The notes below the pieces were generated by a model that made no database searches, had not been told where the DNA came from, and saw only the letters and a list, made by a program, of their open reading frames with translations. A DNA stretch of 64,000 nucleotides from Phytophthora colocasiae (Eukaryota > Oomycota > Peronosporomycetes > Peronosporales > Peronosporaceae), in assembly GCA_018806915.1 (NCBI GenBank), contig JAGKQI010000093.1:1798001-1862000 (forward strand). The letters are read 5' to 3'. Of this stretch, positions 10,607-19,847 are shown one piece after another. Position numbers and translations under genes: made by a program. Positions within the stretch are counted from its first letter, which is position 1; the number at the start of each line of letters is the position of its first letter.

Positions 10607-11298
10607 CACAGATTGACAGAAGGCTACGGCCGCTTTCCCGCAGGTGCAAAGTCTGTCCTGCGTGTGTAGACTGGTTATGTGAGAACGAATTAATAACGAT
10701 TTTGGTAAAAGATAGAGAGTAGCTGTATTTGCACCGTCGGAGCAACCGTTGTAAAAACTTATACTACAGTAAGCAGTTTACTCGTCCTTCTTTCCCTCTG
10801 CGTAGCTGTCCAGCCATCCCCGGTGCTCCTCGCGACCATCAACGTGACCGTCAGTGACTGGGACTCACGACGTGCATAAGTTCACCCCGAAAGAGGAGAA
10901 TTTCGGGGCAACCTGGCGCTTGTGACAGCGTCTACTTTAAATGAAAAGATCATCCGTTGGCTCTATCGCTAAAAGGACACGTCGTTTTTCTTTTATTGTG
11001 TAGTGCATGCGGCGTCGTTTGGCTGGCGCATACACCTCGTCAAGGAGGTCTGTGATGGCAACCTCCTCTGCCTCCTGCAATACTGTCGCGGGTGATGGGG
11101 GCTGCGAGGACAACTCGTCCGCTGCCTCCATTTTATCGAGTTGCTTGGATACCTCCGTTTTATCGAGTGGCTGGTGGAGTTTTATTTTAGCGATTGAACG
11201 CTGCGACGGGCGATTTGATTGGTTGATAACAAAATGTGTACACAATTCTATATCACATGCACCCTTTTTATGTGGCTGTAGCATTCTGTCAATCTGTG
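10607..11298 (-). mobile_element. pogo/Tigger-type deletion derivative, 692 bp, TA-flanked
   Basis: Inverted ends begin CACAGATTGACAGAA on the left and CACAGATTGACAGAATGC on the right, both next to TA. Inside, on the minus strand, is the start of a transposase gene. Its N-terminus is at about 11131, is acidic, and is followed by the basic segment AKRRRMHYTIKEKRR that precedes the helix-turn-helix in this family. The frame stops soon after. Bases 10640-10737 match the 3' end of the related element at 19612-19710 (reverse complement). The middle of the transposase, including the catalytic core, is gone. Confidence 0.75.
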
Positions 11299-11651
11299 TA
11301 TTGTTGCGTGAGCAGTGCAGCACTGCACCTAGACTCCATCGGCTGCCGTTTACGGTTCCAGCAGATCACACTTTGTAGCTTGAGATATGTAGGAACACAG
11401 ATGCGCTTTGAGCAACGGGGCCATACATTTGCAAAGATCAACTCGACACGATTTCCCTCTGGCGGACAGGTGCTTTTGAAAACGATTCTACGCGCGGAAA
11501 TGCACACATAGTACATGTAAGTTACATGATGTTACTCGGGAACAACTAAGAGCGCACGCAATCTGGCCCAGATTCTGGGCAAAGTTCCGATCGCGAGCGC
11601 CCTGCCGACGGCAACCTTTGGGTTCCCAAGAACTGATCTGTTCCTGCAATA
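11299..11651. other. No gene seen
   Basis: This is the spacer between two TA-flanked elements. I see no coding support or structured repeat. Confidence 0.4.
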
Positions 11652-12454
11652 GAGGTTTTTAGCAGAACTGTGTATTCACGAAAAGTCTGTTGACCATACG
11701 GGTTTTACGCCTAACCTCATCGTGGAACTGACAAGTGTGAACAGGTAGGTAGCTTTGAACACACCATTTGAACAACAAAATGCTGTTCTTGCTCATCATT
11801 GTACAGTGAGCTAACTCGTTCTCCTGGCGCGCTAAACTTTAGGTGGATTAGAAGACTTTCGGGAGAGACATTCGGGTACTGAAGAACTTTGCTAACCTCA
11901 ATTTCCTAACAGCTCGATAACAAGAGTACACTGCCCGTCATGTTGGCAATAGAGGAAGGTTACGAGAGCGACATGCTCCAGGTCGTGCGTCAACTGACTT
12001 TAGCGCGTAGGATGCTTATCAACTTTAATACTGCCAATGCGCGAAAAAGTTCCGATTTGAGAAGCACCACATATCGGCGCGTAAACGTTTTTCTTGCCCC
12101 TCGACGTCTTGTTGGAAAGCGTTCTTACGCTTCGTTCTACGCGGTTTGCTGGGTGTCGACTTGGATGACGCAACATCGTCTATATCCTCTCTGTCGGATA
12201 CGCTGGAGGTCGACTCGTAGTCTTCTGCTCGAAGTGCTCGCCTCACGATGGCTTCTTCTACTACCATCTTGGTCGCCTGCATTTAATTACTGAATGTGAG
12301 TAAAACGTTGGTAGAACCCAGCTAATTTTAAGCACCGTCGACATCAGGTCACGAAGAAGCAGGACAGTTCTGCTAAAGTTAGTTACGGAAACTTGTCAGT
12401 TGTGCTGACAGATGATTGACAAGTCTGAACAGGAACGGTTCTGCTAAAAACCTC
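11652..12454. mobile_element. TA-flanked DNA element, 803 bp, with a minus-strand ORF
   Basis: A 17-bp inverted repeat, GAGGTTTTTAGCAGAAC, starts at 11652. Its complement ends at 12454, and each end is next to TA, as in the Tc1/mariner superfamily. A second phrase, GACAAGTSTGAACAGG, occurs near both ends in direct orientation. An ATG at 12282 opens an 85-residue Lys/Ser-rich frame (SKPRRTKRKNAFQQDVEGQE) without a recognisable domain. No catalytic core is present, so the element is non-autonomous. Confidence 0.6.
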
Positions 12455-12777
12455 TAACCTTCAATGCAAGACCAACGCGTTTCTACCGAATTGAAAAGGA
12501 TATTGAACATTGTTCAATGAACAATACGTCGCTCTTCGGTCGAGAGAAGGGAGATATAACGCGTGGCTACAGTACAAGTGAGGTGATTACCGGTAAAGAT
12601 AATCCGAAGTTGAGTCGGCTGGCTGGCGTTTCCTTGCATTACTCGCCTTGCCAGTGGTAAGTGTGGTAAGTTACCACGACAGCTACGTATGCTACAGGCC
12701 ACCGAACTCAAAGAATACCGGTAGTACATGTACTTTTGCTGCTAACTTGAGCCACCCTTGTGCCAAGAGCATCAATA
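12455..12777. other. No gene seen
   Basis: There is no supported gene. A short palindrome around 12505-12525 (TTGAACATTGTTCAA) is the only structure. Confidence 0.4.
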
Positions 12778-13400
12778 TTATCCCCTTCTCGACCGACTCA
12801 ACTGAAAACCTTCCGGTGCAGTCGCAATGGCGCTGGAACCTGTCTTAGTGCCGCCCTCCACAGAACGTCCGTTGCTCGTTGAAAGCTTCAGATAGAAAAT
12901 ACGCGTTTTGCCATCCTTCTTGTCCCAATGCGCTTCCATTGAAGTGATGGCCTCTCCAGACTCGAGCGCCAGCTTGTTTGCCGTACCACGGGTTCCTCCA
13001 TGCGCTAATGTATTCTCAGTGGGGACCGATACGTCCAACGTTACACTGTCAACACGGTCACCAGCTTGAATAGAAACAGCACTGACAGTTTGACCACCAG
13101 TAGCCAACATCCGTGAAGTGGGTACCGTAAGGACCACCGACAGCGTTGATATCAGGGTTCAATGCCCAAGAGAGACGAGATTGGATGATAATCGGACAAG
13201 GGCGATCCGTCCTTGCCTAGGAATGCGTCGTTCTCGTGTTCCACTTGTCCAGCGTCAAGGTGATGTAGCGATACATGATCTTGTCCACCACTTCACAGTC
13301 ATTGCTCATCGTGGCCGTCTCACACTTGATCGCCTTTTCAGGAGCCTTCAATGAACTCTCGGATAGTATCGAGGCTTTTGCACGGCCAGTTGCAGTGATA
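12778..13400 (-). pseudogene. EEP-jacalin lectin remnant (copy B)
   Basis: The minus strand keeps most of a jacalin-like domain at 13137-12778 (LAHGGTRGTANKLALESGE, EAHWDKKDGKTRIFYLKL). Upstream, in shifted frames to about 13400, are pieces of the end of the EEP domain: the CEVVDKIMY-like segment, the TLDKW-like segment and the Asp-His region. The N-terminal two thirds of the EEP domain are missing. The frame is broken near 13140 and again upstream. It is a decayed member of the tandem family and cannot be functional as a phosphodiesterase. Confidence 0.75.
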
Positions 13401-13678
13401 TTAGAGTATACTGTAAAAGTAAATCCGATGTGCGCACATGTATTGTAGTGTTACCACGCTATGGTAGGGTAGTTATGGAGCTCTCGTTGCTACCAGGAAA
13501 CCACGCTCCGACTAATTTTTAATTTACCTTTCGCCACGATGCCGAACAGCTGGGCGGTAGCAAAATATTTACTCACGTCACGTAATTGAAATCGTGTATT
13601 CAGCTAGTTAAACCTGTACTGCGTACTGTACGCGCAAATATGTTGAGCTTACAATTCGCATTGCCGAGATCAACTGCT
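13401..13678. other. Intergenic, no gene seen
   Basis: This is the 3' flank of lectin gene C and the broken edge of copy B. No feature is supported. Confidence 0.4.
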
Positions 13679-14953
13679 CTACGCAGAAATTTTCGTCCAG
13701 ATCGCTCCCAAAGCGTCGATCGCGTCTCCATCTCGGCCGTGAAAGGCACTAAGCTGGTATCCGTCGGGGGCATAGGCGATAGTGCTATCACTTGTGGTGC
13801 TTCCTCCTGACAGAGTGTTACCTAGACTAGTCGTGAATTTCAGGTAGAAGATGCGTGTATGGCTGTTGTACTTGCCCCAGTGAGCTTCCATCGATGTGAT
13901 GTACTCGCCAGAAGCCAGCGTCAGGGTTTTAGCAGTGCCGCCAGTCCCTCCATGAGAAATCGTTGTTGCTGTGGGAGCCGATATCGTGACGCTCACTGCG
14001 TCCACACGAGAACCCGTGCGTAACGTGAGCGACTTCACAGTTTGTCCACCTACTGCTGCTGCAACATCCGTGAATTGATCGCCGTGGGGGCCTCCAACAG
14101 CGTTGCTTAGGCGAATTTCATCATTCAGCGTCCAGAAGAAAGTCGATGAGATCGGTGGGTGATCGGACAGCATCGCTCCATTGTCATCGAGGAAAGCAGC
14201 ATTCTCATTGTTCCACTTATCAAGGGTCAACTTGATGTAGTTGTTTCCACGAAACAAGATCTTGTCTACGACCTCGCACGTGTTTGTCATATTGCTCGCA
14301 TTGCAGACAATTGCATCGGCTCCTTTTGTCGGATATACGCCGTTGCGAACGTACTCCACCCAGCCATCCGTCAGGCCAAGTTCTTCGGCAAATTCCTTTA
14401 TGGTGTCGTCCGTACGAGTATAGCGCGTGTTCGTATCGCCCATGACGATCACCGCGTTGTCAGCCGAATTGGCAGCGATGTACTCACTGAGCTGAGCCAG
14501 ATTCGCCGCTCGAGCCACTTCATCCGCGGCGGTAACTCCAGCATCAGTGTGAAGGTTGTAGAGGTCAAGAGTGACGCCGTCAGCCAGTTGAATCTCGAGG
14601 AACGTAAAGCCCTTAGGCGTGAGGCAGTCAGCCCCGTCGAACGTACTGCAGTCTTCCCATTTCGTGCGTGTCAAGTCCGTAATGTTGCTGAACGGGTAGT
14701 TTAAGAGTGTATTGAGACCATCTCCGAACGGAATACCACCACTGGTGGCGGTGCGGTACGGTTGGGTATTCTCCGAATAGATGTAGGCGTGGTAGTTGAA
14801 ATCCTCCTGTACATTCACGACGCCCCAGTTGCTAATGCGCTTGCCGATCTCGACGCTGTTCTCGGACGGGTTGCCACTCGACAGAATCTCCGGAAGGCCA
14901 GCTACATTGTAGCACATGACGCTGAGCGTGTTTTCCGCCAGTGACCTCAGCAT
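13679..14953 (-). CDS. EEP-family phosphodiesterase fused to a jacalin-like lectin domain (copy C)
   Basis: This is an intact 424-residue protein collinear with copy A. The EEP motifs are all present: YNVAGLP near residue 15, VQEDF near 49, NLHTDAG near 133, MGDTNTRYTR near 170, CEVVDKI near 225 and SDHPP near 262. The jacalin-like domain follows (VGGPHG, HGGTGG, GEYITSMEAHWGKY, FHGRDGDAIDALGAIW). It ends right after the lectin domain, without the Gln/Ser tail of copy A. The start is supported by a good oomycete initiator about 40-50 bases upstream. The copies differ throughout, so the family is not a very recent expansion, unlike the XPG-CRN block. Confidence 0.85.
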   Translation of the reverse strand: MLRSLAENTLSVMCYNVAGLPEILSSGNPSENSVEIGKRISNWGVVNVQEDFNYHAYIYSENTQPYRTATSGGIPFGDGLNTLLNYPFSNITDLTRTKWEDCSTFDGADCLTPKGFTFLEIQLADGVTLDLYNLHTDAGVTAADEVARAANLAQLSEYIAANSADNAVIVMGDTNTRYTRTDDTIKEFAEELGLTDGWVEYVRNGVYPTKGADAIVCNASNMTNTCEVVDKILFRGNNYIKLTLDKWNNENAAFLDDNGAMLSDHPPISSTFFWTLNDEIRLSNAVGGPHGDQFTDVAAAVGGQTVKSLTLRTGSRVDAVSVTISAPTATTISHGGTGGTAKTLTLASGEYITSMEAHWGKYNSHTRIFYLKFTTSLGNTLSGGSTTSDSTIAYAPDGYQLSAFHGRDGDAIDALGAIWTKISA

Positions 14954-14989
14954 CGCGATGGGTTTTGCCAGATACTTGAGACTTTGAAC

Positions 14990-15005
14990 GCAGATTGAAG
15001 AATGA
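14990..15005 (-). promoter_or_regulatory. Oomycete-type initiator upstream of lectin gene C
   Basis: TCATTCTTCAATCTGC fits the oomycete core promoter consensus TCATTYYNCAWTTT at nearly all positions. It would give a 5' leader of about 40-50 bases before the ATG at 14953, which is usual in this group. Confidence 0.6.
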
Positions 15006-15260
15006 TCTTGGTTCGAAGCGGGGCCTTGCAGGCAACACCAGACCAGACTGAGTGGATCTCACCGTGTCATCGACCACATTGCACACGGTTGCATGATATC
15101 ATCTTGGGGCAGACTCGTAGCAATAGGGATCACAACAGTTGACCTCGTACTCATCTTTGTTAGCTACAGCAGATTCAACAACACTTTAGTCGCAGACTAA
15201 TTCCATTTTGTTCATGCACATGTACTCGGCTCAAAAGACCTGGTCTTCAAGACATTGTAT

Positions 15261-16980
15261 CTACTGCTGAATGGGGGAGGCCACCTTCACGTAGATCACG
15301 CCGAGCAAGTCGATTTCCTCTCCGGAACGACCGTGGAAGCCACCAATCTGGTAACCTTCCGGTGCCGTCATGATGGCAGTTGCTTCAGTTTTACCACCAC
15401 CCTCGACCCACCGCCCAGTGCTTGTAGTGAACTTGAGGTAGAAAATGCGAGTGCGACCACGGTGCTTACCCCAATGAGCTTCCATCGACGTAATGTATTC
15501 GCCAGGCTCCAACGTTAGTGTGTTTGCCTTGCCCCCCGTGCCACCGTGAGTCAAAGAAGCCTTTGTGGGGGAGGACAGCACCATCGATACACCATCGACA
15601 CGCTTCCCTGCTTGAATTGTGACTGAGCCAACCGTTTCACCAGCAGCGAGCAAGCTCATGTCCGTAAACTCGTTGCCATGAGGTCCACCAACGAGATCAC
15701 TTTGCTTGAAGTCCGGACTTTTCCCAATGAAAGACCCCTTCGTGAATATGGCTCCTAAAGCATCGATCTCGTCGCCACCGCGGCCGTGAAATCCACTCAA
15801 TTGGAATCCTTCCGGTGCAGTCATCGTTGTGCTTGAGCTTGTCTTGCTGCCTCCCTCAACAGACCGACCATTACTCGTAGTGAATTTGAGGTAGAAAATA
15901 CGAGTTCTACCCTTCTCCTTTCCCCAATGTGCCTCCATTGATGTGATGTACTCCGAAGACTCGAGTGCTAAAGTGTTTGGTTTGCCTCCAGCACCTCCGT
16001 GAGAAAGCGTACTTTCGGCGGGTGATGAAATGTCCAGCACCACACCGTCAACACGATCTCCAGCACGAATTGTAACAGAGCTAACCGTTTGGTTTGCTGC
16101 AGCAAGTGCAACATCAGTGAAATGAGCACCGTGCGGACCGCCGACTGCGTTGCTGAGTTGGATATCGGGGTTGAGAGTCCATGAGAAGATAGACGAAATT
16201 GGAGGGTGGTCCGATAGTGGGGTTCCATCTTTGCCCAGGAACGCAGCGTTCTCATTGTTCCACTAACGTGATGTAGTTGTTACCCCGATACATGATCTTG
16301 TCCACGACTTCGCAGTCGTTGGTAATCTTGTCCTTCTCACACCCCAATGTTTGTCCACCCTTCTCAGGAGGTACACCATTGCGAACAAACTGCACCCACG
16401 TGTCTGTAAGCTTTTGACCTTCAACGAACTCGCGGATAGTATCGCGTTCACGCGTGTATCGAGTGTTTGTATCACCCATGACAATGACAGCGTTGTCGGC
16501 GGAATTCGCGCTAATGTAGTCGCTCAGTTGCTGCAGGTTCGAAGCGCGAGCCTTCTGGTCGGCATCACTTACACCAGCATCCGTGTGGGCATTGTACACG
16601 TGAATTGTGACGCCATCGGCCAGCTGCACTTCGACGAGCGTGAAGCCCTTCGGCGTCATGCAGTCGGCATTGTCATCGTTGCTGCACTCTTTCCACTTGA
16701 CGCGCGCAAGATTTGTGATGCCAGAAAATGGCAAGTGCGACAACGTGTTGAGGCCACTCCCGAACGGCACCCCGCCACTTGTAGGCGTGCGGTGCTCGTG
16801 CTTGTTTTCTGAGTACAGTTTGGCGTGGTAGTTGAAATCTTCCTGCACATTGACAATGTCCCAGTCACCGATGCGCTTGCCCATGTCGACACTGTACACG
16901 GATGGGTTTCCACTTGAGATGATTGCTGGCAGTCCGGCCACGTTGTAGCACATGACGCTGAACGTGTTTGCCGCGGCCAT
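15261..16980 (-). pseudogene. EEP phosphodiesterase with two jacalin-like domains, broken by a short deletion (copy D)
   Basis: ATG at 16980 opens a 242-residue frame with YNVAGLP, VQEDF, NAHTDAG, MGDTNTRYTR and CEVVDKIMY, then stops at 16252. Downstream the expected sequence continues in another frame: WNNENAAFL, then SDHPP, then one complete lectin domain to about 15740, a short linker (KGSFIGKSPDFKQSD), and a second complete lectin domain ending at 15261. Compared with copy C, about 11 bases are missing near 16258, between the YITL and WNNEN segments. As it stands, the product lacks the catalytic Asp-His and both lectin domains. No GT-AG intron bridges the gap. The double lectin is unique in this cluster. 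Confidence 0.8.
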
Positions 16981-18167
16981 GGCTGGATGCTTCAGAGGCG
17001 GTGGTCTGCTGGAGAGGGTAGTTTTATTTGTGATCGAAGAAGAATGTGTCTGGCAAGCGGGGAACCACTTTGCCTTTCACGCGCCTCCTGCAGGTGATCA
17101 CACAGAGTGATCAGCTATAATGACTTGTAGAGTTTCACCACGGTAGCACAGCAAAGAGCGTATCCTGGTGCAACAGTAATGATAAAACTTGGATGTGTCG
17201 TCTAGTTTGTCAAGTTGAGAGAGCACTCACGCCATACACAGGTAGATTCAACAAAGCGATGAAGCTGCCGCATTACGGTCCTGCCGAGCACACACTCAAC
17301 ATCTTTTGATGAGTCCAACATCAACTGAGTTATGGGCCCTTGGGCCATCCATTTGGAACCTACTGACGAGCTCACTGCACTGGCAATAGACAATTACTAG
17401 AACGATATAATTCGTCACAGGCTAGTATTGAGCCATACATGCATACTATTCATGACTAAGGTATACTAGTAACTACCTAACGAACGACATCCCATTCTTC
17501 ATTGTTTATCAGTAACAATACGTTGTGTGTCATCGAGAGTTCAACTGGCATTGAAGACCCAGGAAGTACTGCAACATTCGTTCATTACAAATTGTATGAA
17601 CGAATGTTGTAATTTACAATACCACTAAAGTACCCTTCACTGGAGATTATGCAGCACTCTCAACCCCTTGTTGTCGCAGTTGACCTTGTTCTTGTAGGTC
17701 CAACCGTTGCTTGCACACGCTTTAGTGATGATAAATTCTATGTTGAGTAGTGTCACCGTCCGCGTCGCATCGTATGTTGACCATGGGCATGTAAGTGAGG
17801 AATGAAAAACGTGCATACTGTACTAGTGTTTTGCAGGAGGGAGGATAGAACCATATGCGGCAGTGCCACTGACACAGGTTGTGTCAGCCTTCGAGACCAC
17901 TTGGTGCAACGGCACGAATACTACTCGGATGTGCGGTCTAGTTGGCGGTGGACAGCTTCAATAAGATTCGGGTGTACTGATGTATATGCCCCGCATTCTT
18001 TATCAATGGTGTTGACTCTCTCTGTAATATCGCTTTATACAGGTCCTGTGAGATCATATGTCATCAATGTCGACAATCCCCGCATGAGGAGCTCCGCACA
18101 GATCAAAGCTTGGTACAAGCATGGAGAAGCATTAGGTACGAATTTTTAAGGCGCTACCTGCCGTGTA
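16981..18167. other. No gene; upstream region of copy D, one long hairpin
   Basis: A candidate initiator, ACATTCTTCTTCGATC, lies at about 17040-17054, 60-75 bases before the start of copy D. Near 17572-17612 a loop-less inverted repeat has arms CAACATTCGTTCAT-like and ATGAACGAATGTTG. Otherwise there are only short, unconvincing frames. Confidence 0.45.
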
Positions 18168-19733
18168 CACCGATCGACAGAATGCATGGTCCATATAAAA
18201 AGGGCGCCCGTGATATAGAATTGTGTACACATTTTGTTATCAACCAATCAAATCACCCGTCGCAGCGTTCAATCGCTAAAATAAAACTCCACTAGCCACT
18301 CGATAAAACGGAGGTCTCCACCAGCCACTCGATAAAATGGAGGCAGCGGACGAGGAGTCCTCGCTATAGATTGGTTGGTTTTTTACTCGGAAAAAAATAT
18401 CGGTTGAAAACCGGTTAAAAAACGGTCTTCTATCGGGCGACTGGTTCATTAACCGTTGAGACAAGAGCAAAGAAAGAGCAGCTGCTGAGTTAACCACGGA
18501 AAGCATTTGGACAGCAAGTAGTCTCCTGGGGGTGTGCAGTACCCTAATTCAAAGTTTTATGTTTGTGGGTATGTACCAGGTGGACGTGGGCTACAACTTA
18601 TAGTACTCCGTGTCGAGTGTCAGTGAGAAATGCGTCTTAAAGCGCAAGGCGTTGCTTGCAGAAGGACGTGTGTAAGCGTATGTCAAGAGGAGCCTCGCAA
18701 ACTCTCAATTCCCATCAAGCGACAATCTACCTGGATGTTTGATCGCAAAGACTTTTCACCTGCGCGAACTACTTACTTGTACGGGCCGGCAACATGAGGC
18801 GTGAAGTGAAGCCAAATGCCTCCTGGTTTCCGTCCCATCCTGAAAAATGGAAAATGAACTTGTAGAGACGATGGTGGTGTCTCTAAACTTGCGAGCTTGG
18901 CTGCGGAATAGCAACGTTCAAACAGCTGAGCATCTTATCCGTATTGATCAATGGTTCCAGAGATTTAAGTGCACTGGATCCACACACGGAGGCTGCTCAG
19001 GACGCCAGCTGAATAAACAACCGAAAAAAACCCAAAAAACCCAGAATAACTAACTTGTTGGATTTAAAAAGGAAATAATTATAAAAAACCATTCCATAGT
19101 CCTCGCAGACCCCATCGAGATGGAAGAAGGCCAACATACCCCCAAGGTGAGTCTTTTTAATTTGTTTTATTTCGTTTATACTTAAACTGTTTATACATGT
19201 ACATGTGTAGACTGTACAGACAAAAGCATGTATGGACTCTCGCGTGTGGAAGCTTTACCTACGCTCGCTTCTGCAGCAGCACATTACGCCCTCGGCTCTA
19301 CTACTCGTAGATAACTTAGAGTGTCATGTCTCGGGCGTATCGGAAGCTATAGTTTCGGAGGAACTTGGCGCTGTTCTACAGCCATTGCCTAAAAACGCTA
19401 CCTCTGTTTGCCAGCCCTTAGACGTTGGCATTATGGGGCCTCTCAAGGCGAAGCTGAAGGCGTTATGGCTGTTTGAAAAGGCTACTGCTACGACGGCGAA
19501 AGAAAAGCGCTTGGCTACGATAAAGCGTGCCATTTCAGCCTGGGAATCCATTAAAGCGGATACCGTCACTAGTGCATTTAACAAGGCACTTAAAACCAAT
19601 TTTTAGTGCAAATACAGCTGCTCTCTATCTTTTACCAAAATCGTTATTAATTCGTTCTCACATAACCAGTCTACACACGCAGGACAGACTTTGCACCTGC
19701 GGGAAAGTGGTTCATGCATTCTGTCGATCGGTG
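18168..19733 (+). mobile_element. pogo/Tigger-type DNA transposon, 1566 bp, TA-flanked
   Basis: Inverted ends CACCGATCGACAGAATGCAT start at 18168 and, as complement, end at 19733, each next to TA. The 5' region (18180-18360) matches that of the element at 10607-11298, up to the transposase start MEAADE. That start runs into a stop within a few codons here. A segment near 18790-19050 resembles the CENP-B-type DNA-binding part (ENELVETMVVSL). The catalytic C-terminal part is at 19232-19606. The element is a decayed relative of the 10607 element and ends 115 bases before the XPG start codon. Confidence 0.8.
19232..19606 (+). pseudogene. DDE transposase C-terminal half (pogo/CENP-B type)
   Basis: This is a 124-residue frame. 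LLLVDNLECHVS is the second-Asp segment of the DDE_1 superfamily. AVLQPLPKNATSVCQPLDVG carries the third acidic residue, with the family's usual LPPNATS-xxQPLD spacing. The first Asp segment is missing upstream. It lies inside the TA-flanked element at 18168-19733. It cannot be catalytic alone. Confidence 0.8.
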
Positions 19734-19847
19734 TACGACGGCGGAAACAGTGCCACGTTATCTCTTGGCAATACCCTAACCCACATGAATTTAACATTAG
19801 TATCGTTAAAATGTAGTACATCAAAATCGTTTTGATTATAGACAATA

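Noticed and set aside
14159..14704. 181-codon frame opposite EEP-lectin copy C
   Set aside because: It is the antisense shadow of a conserved coding sequence. The sense strand has clear EEP motifs.
16250..16265. Intron as explanation for the break in EEP-lectin copy D
   Set aside because: No GT-AG pair spans the gap, and comparison with copy C shows about 11 bases are simply missing.
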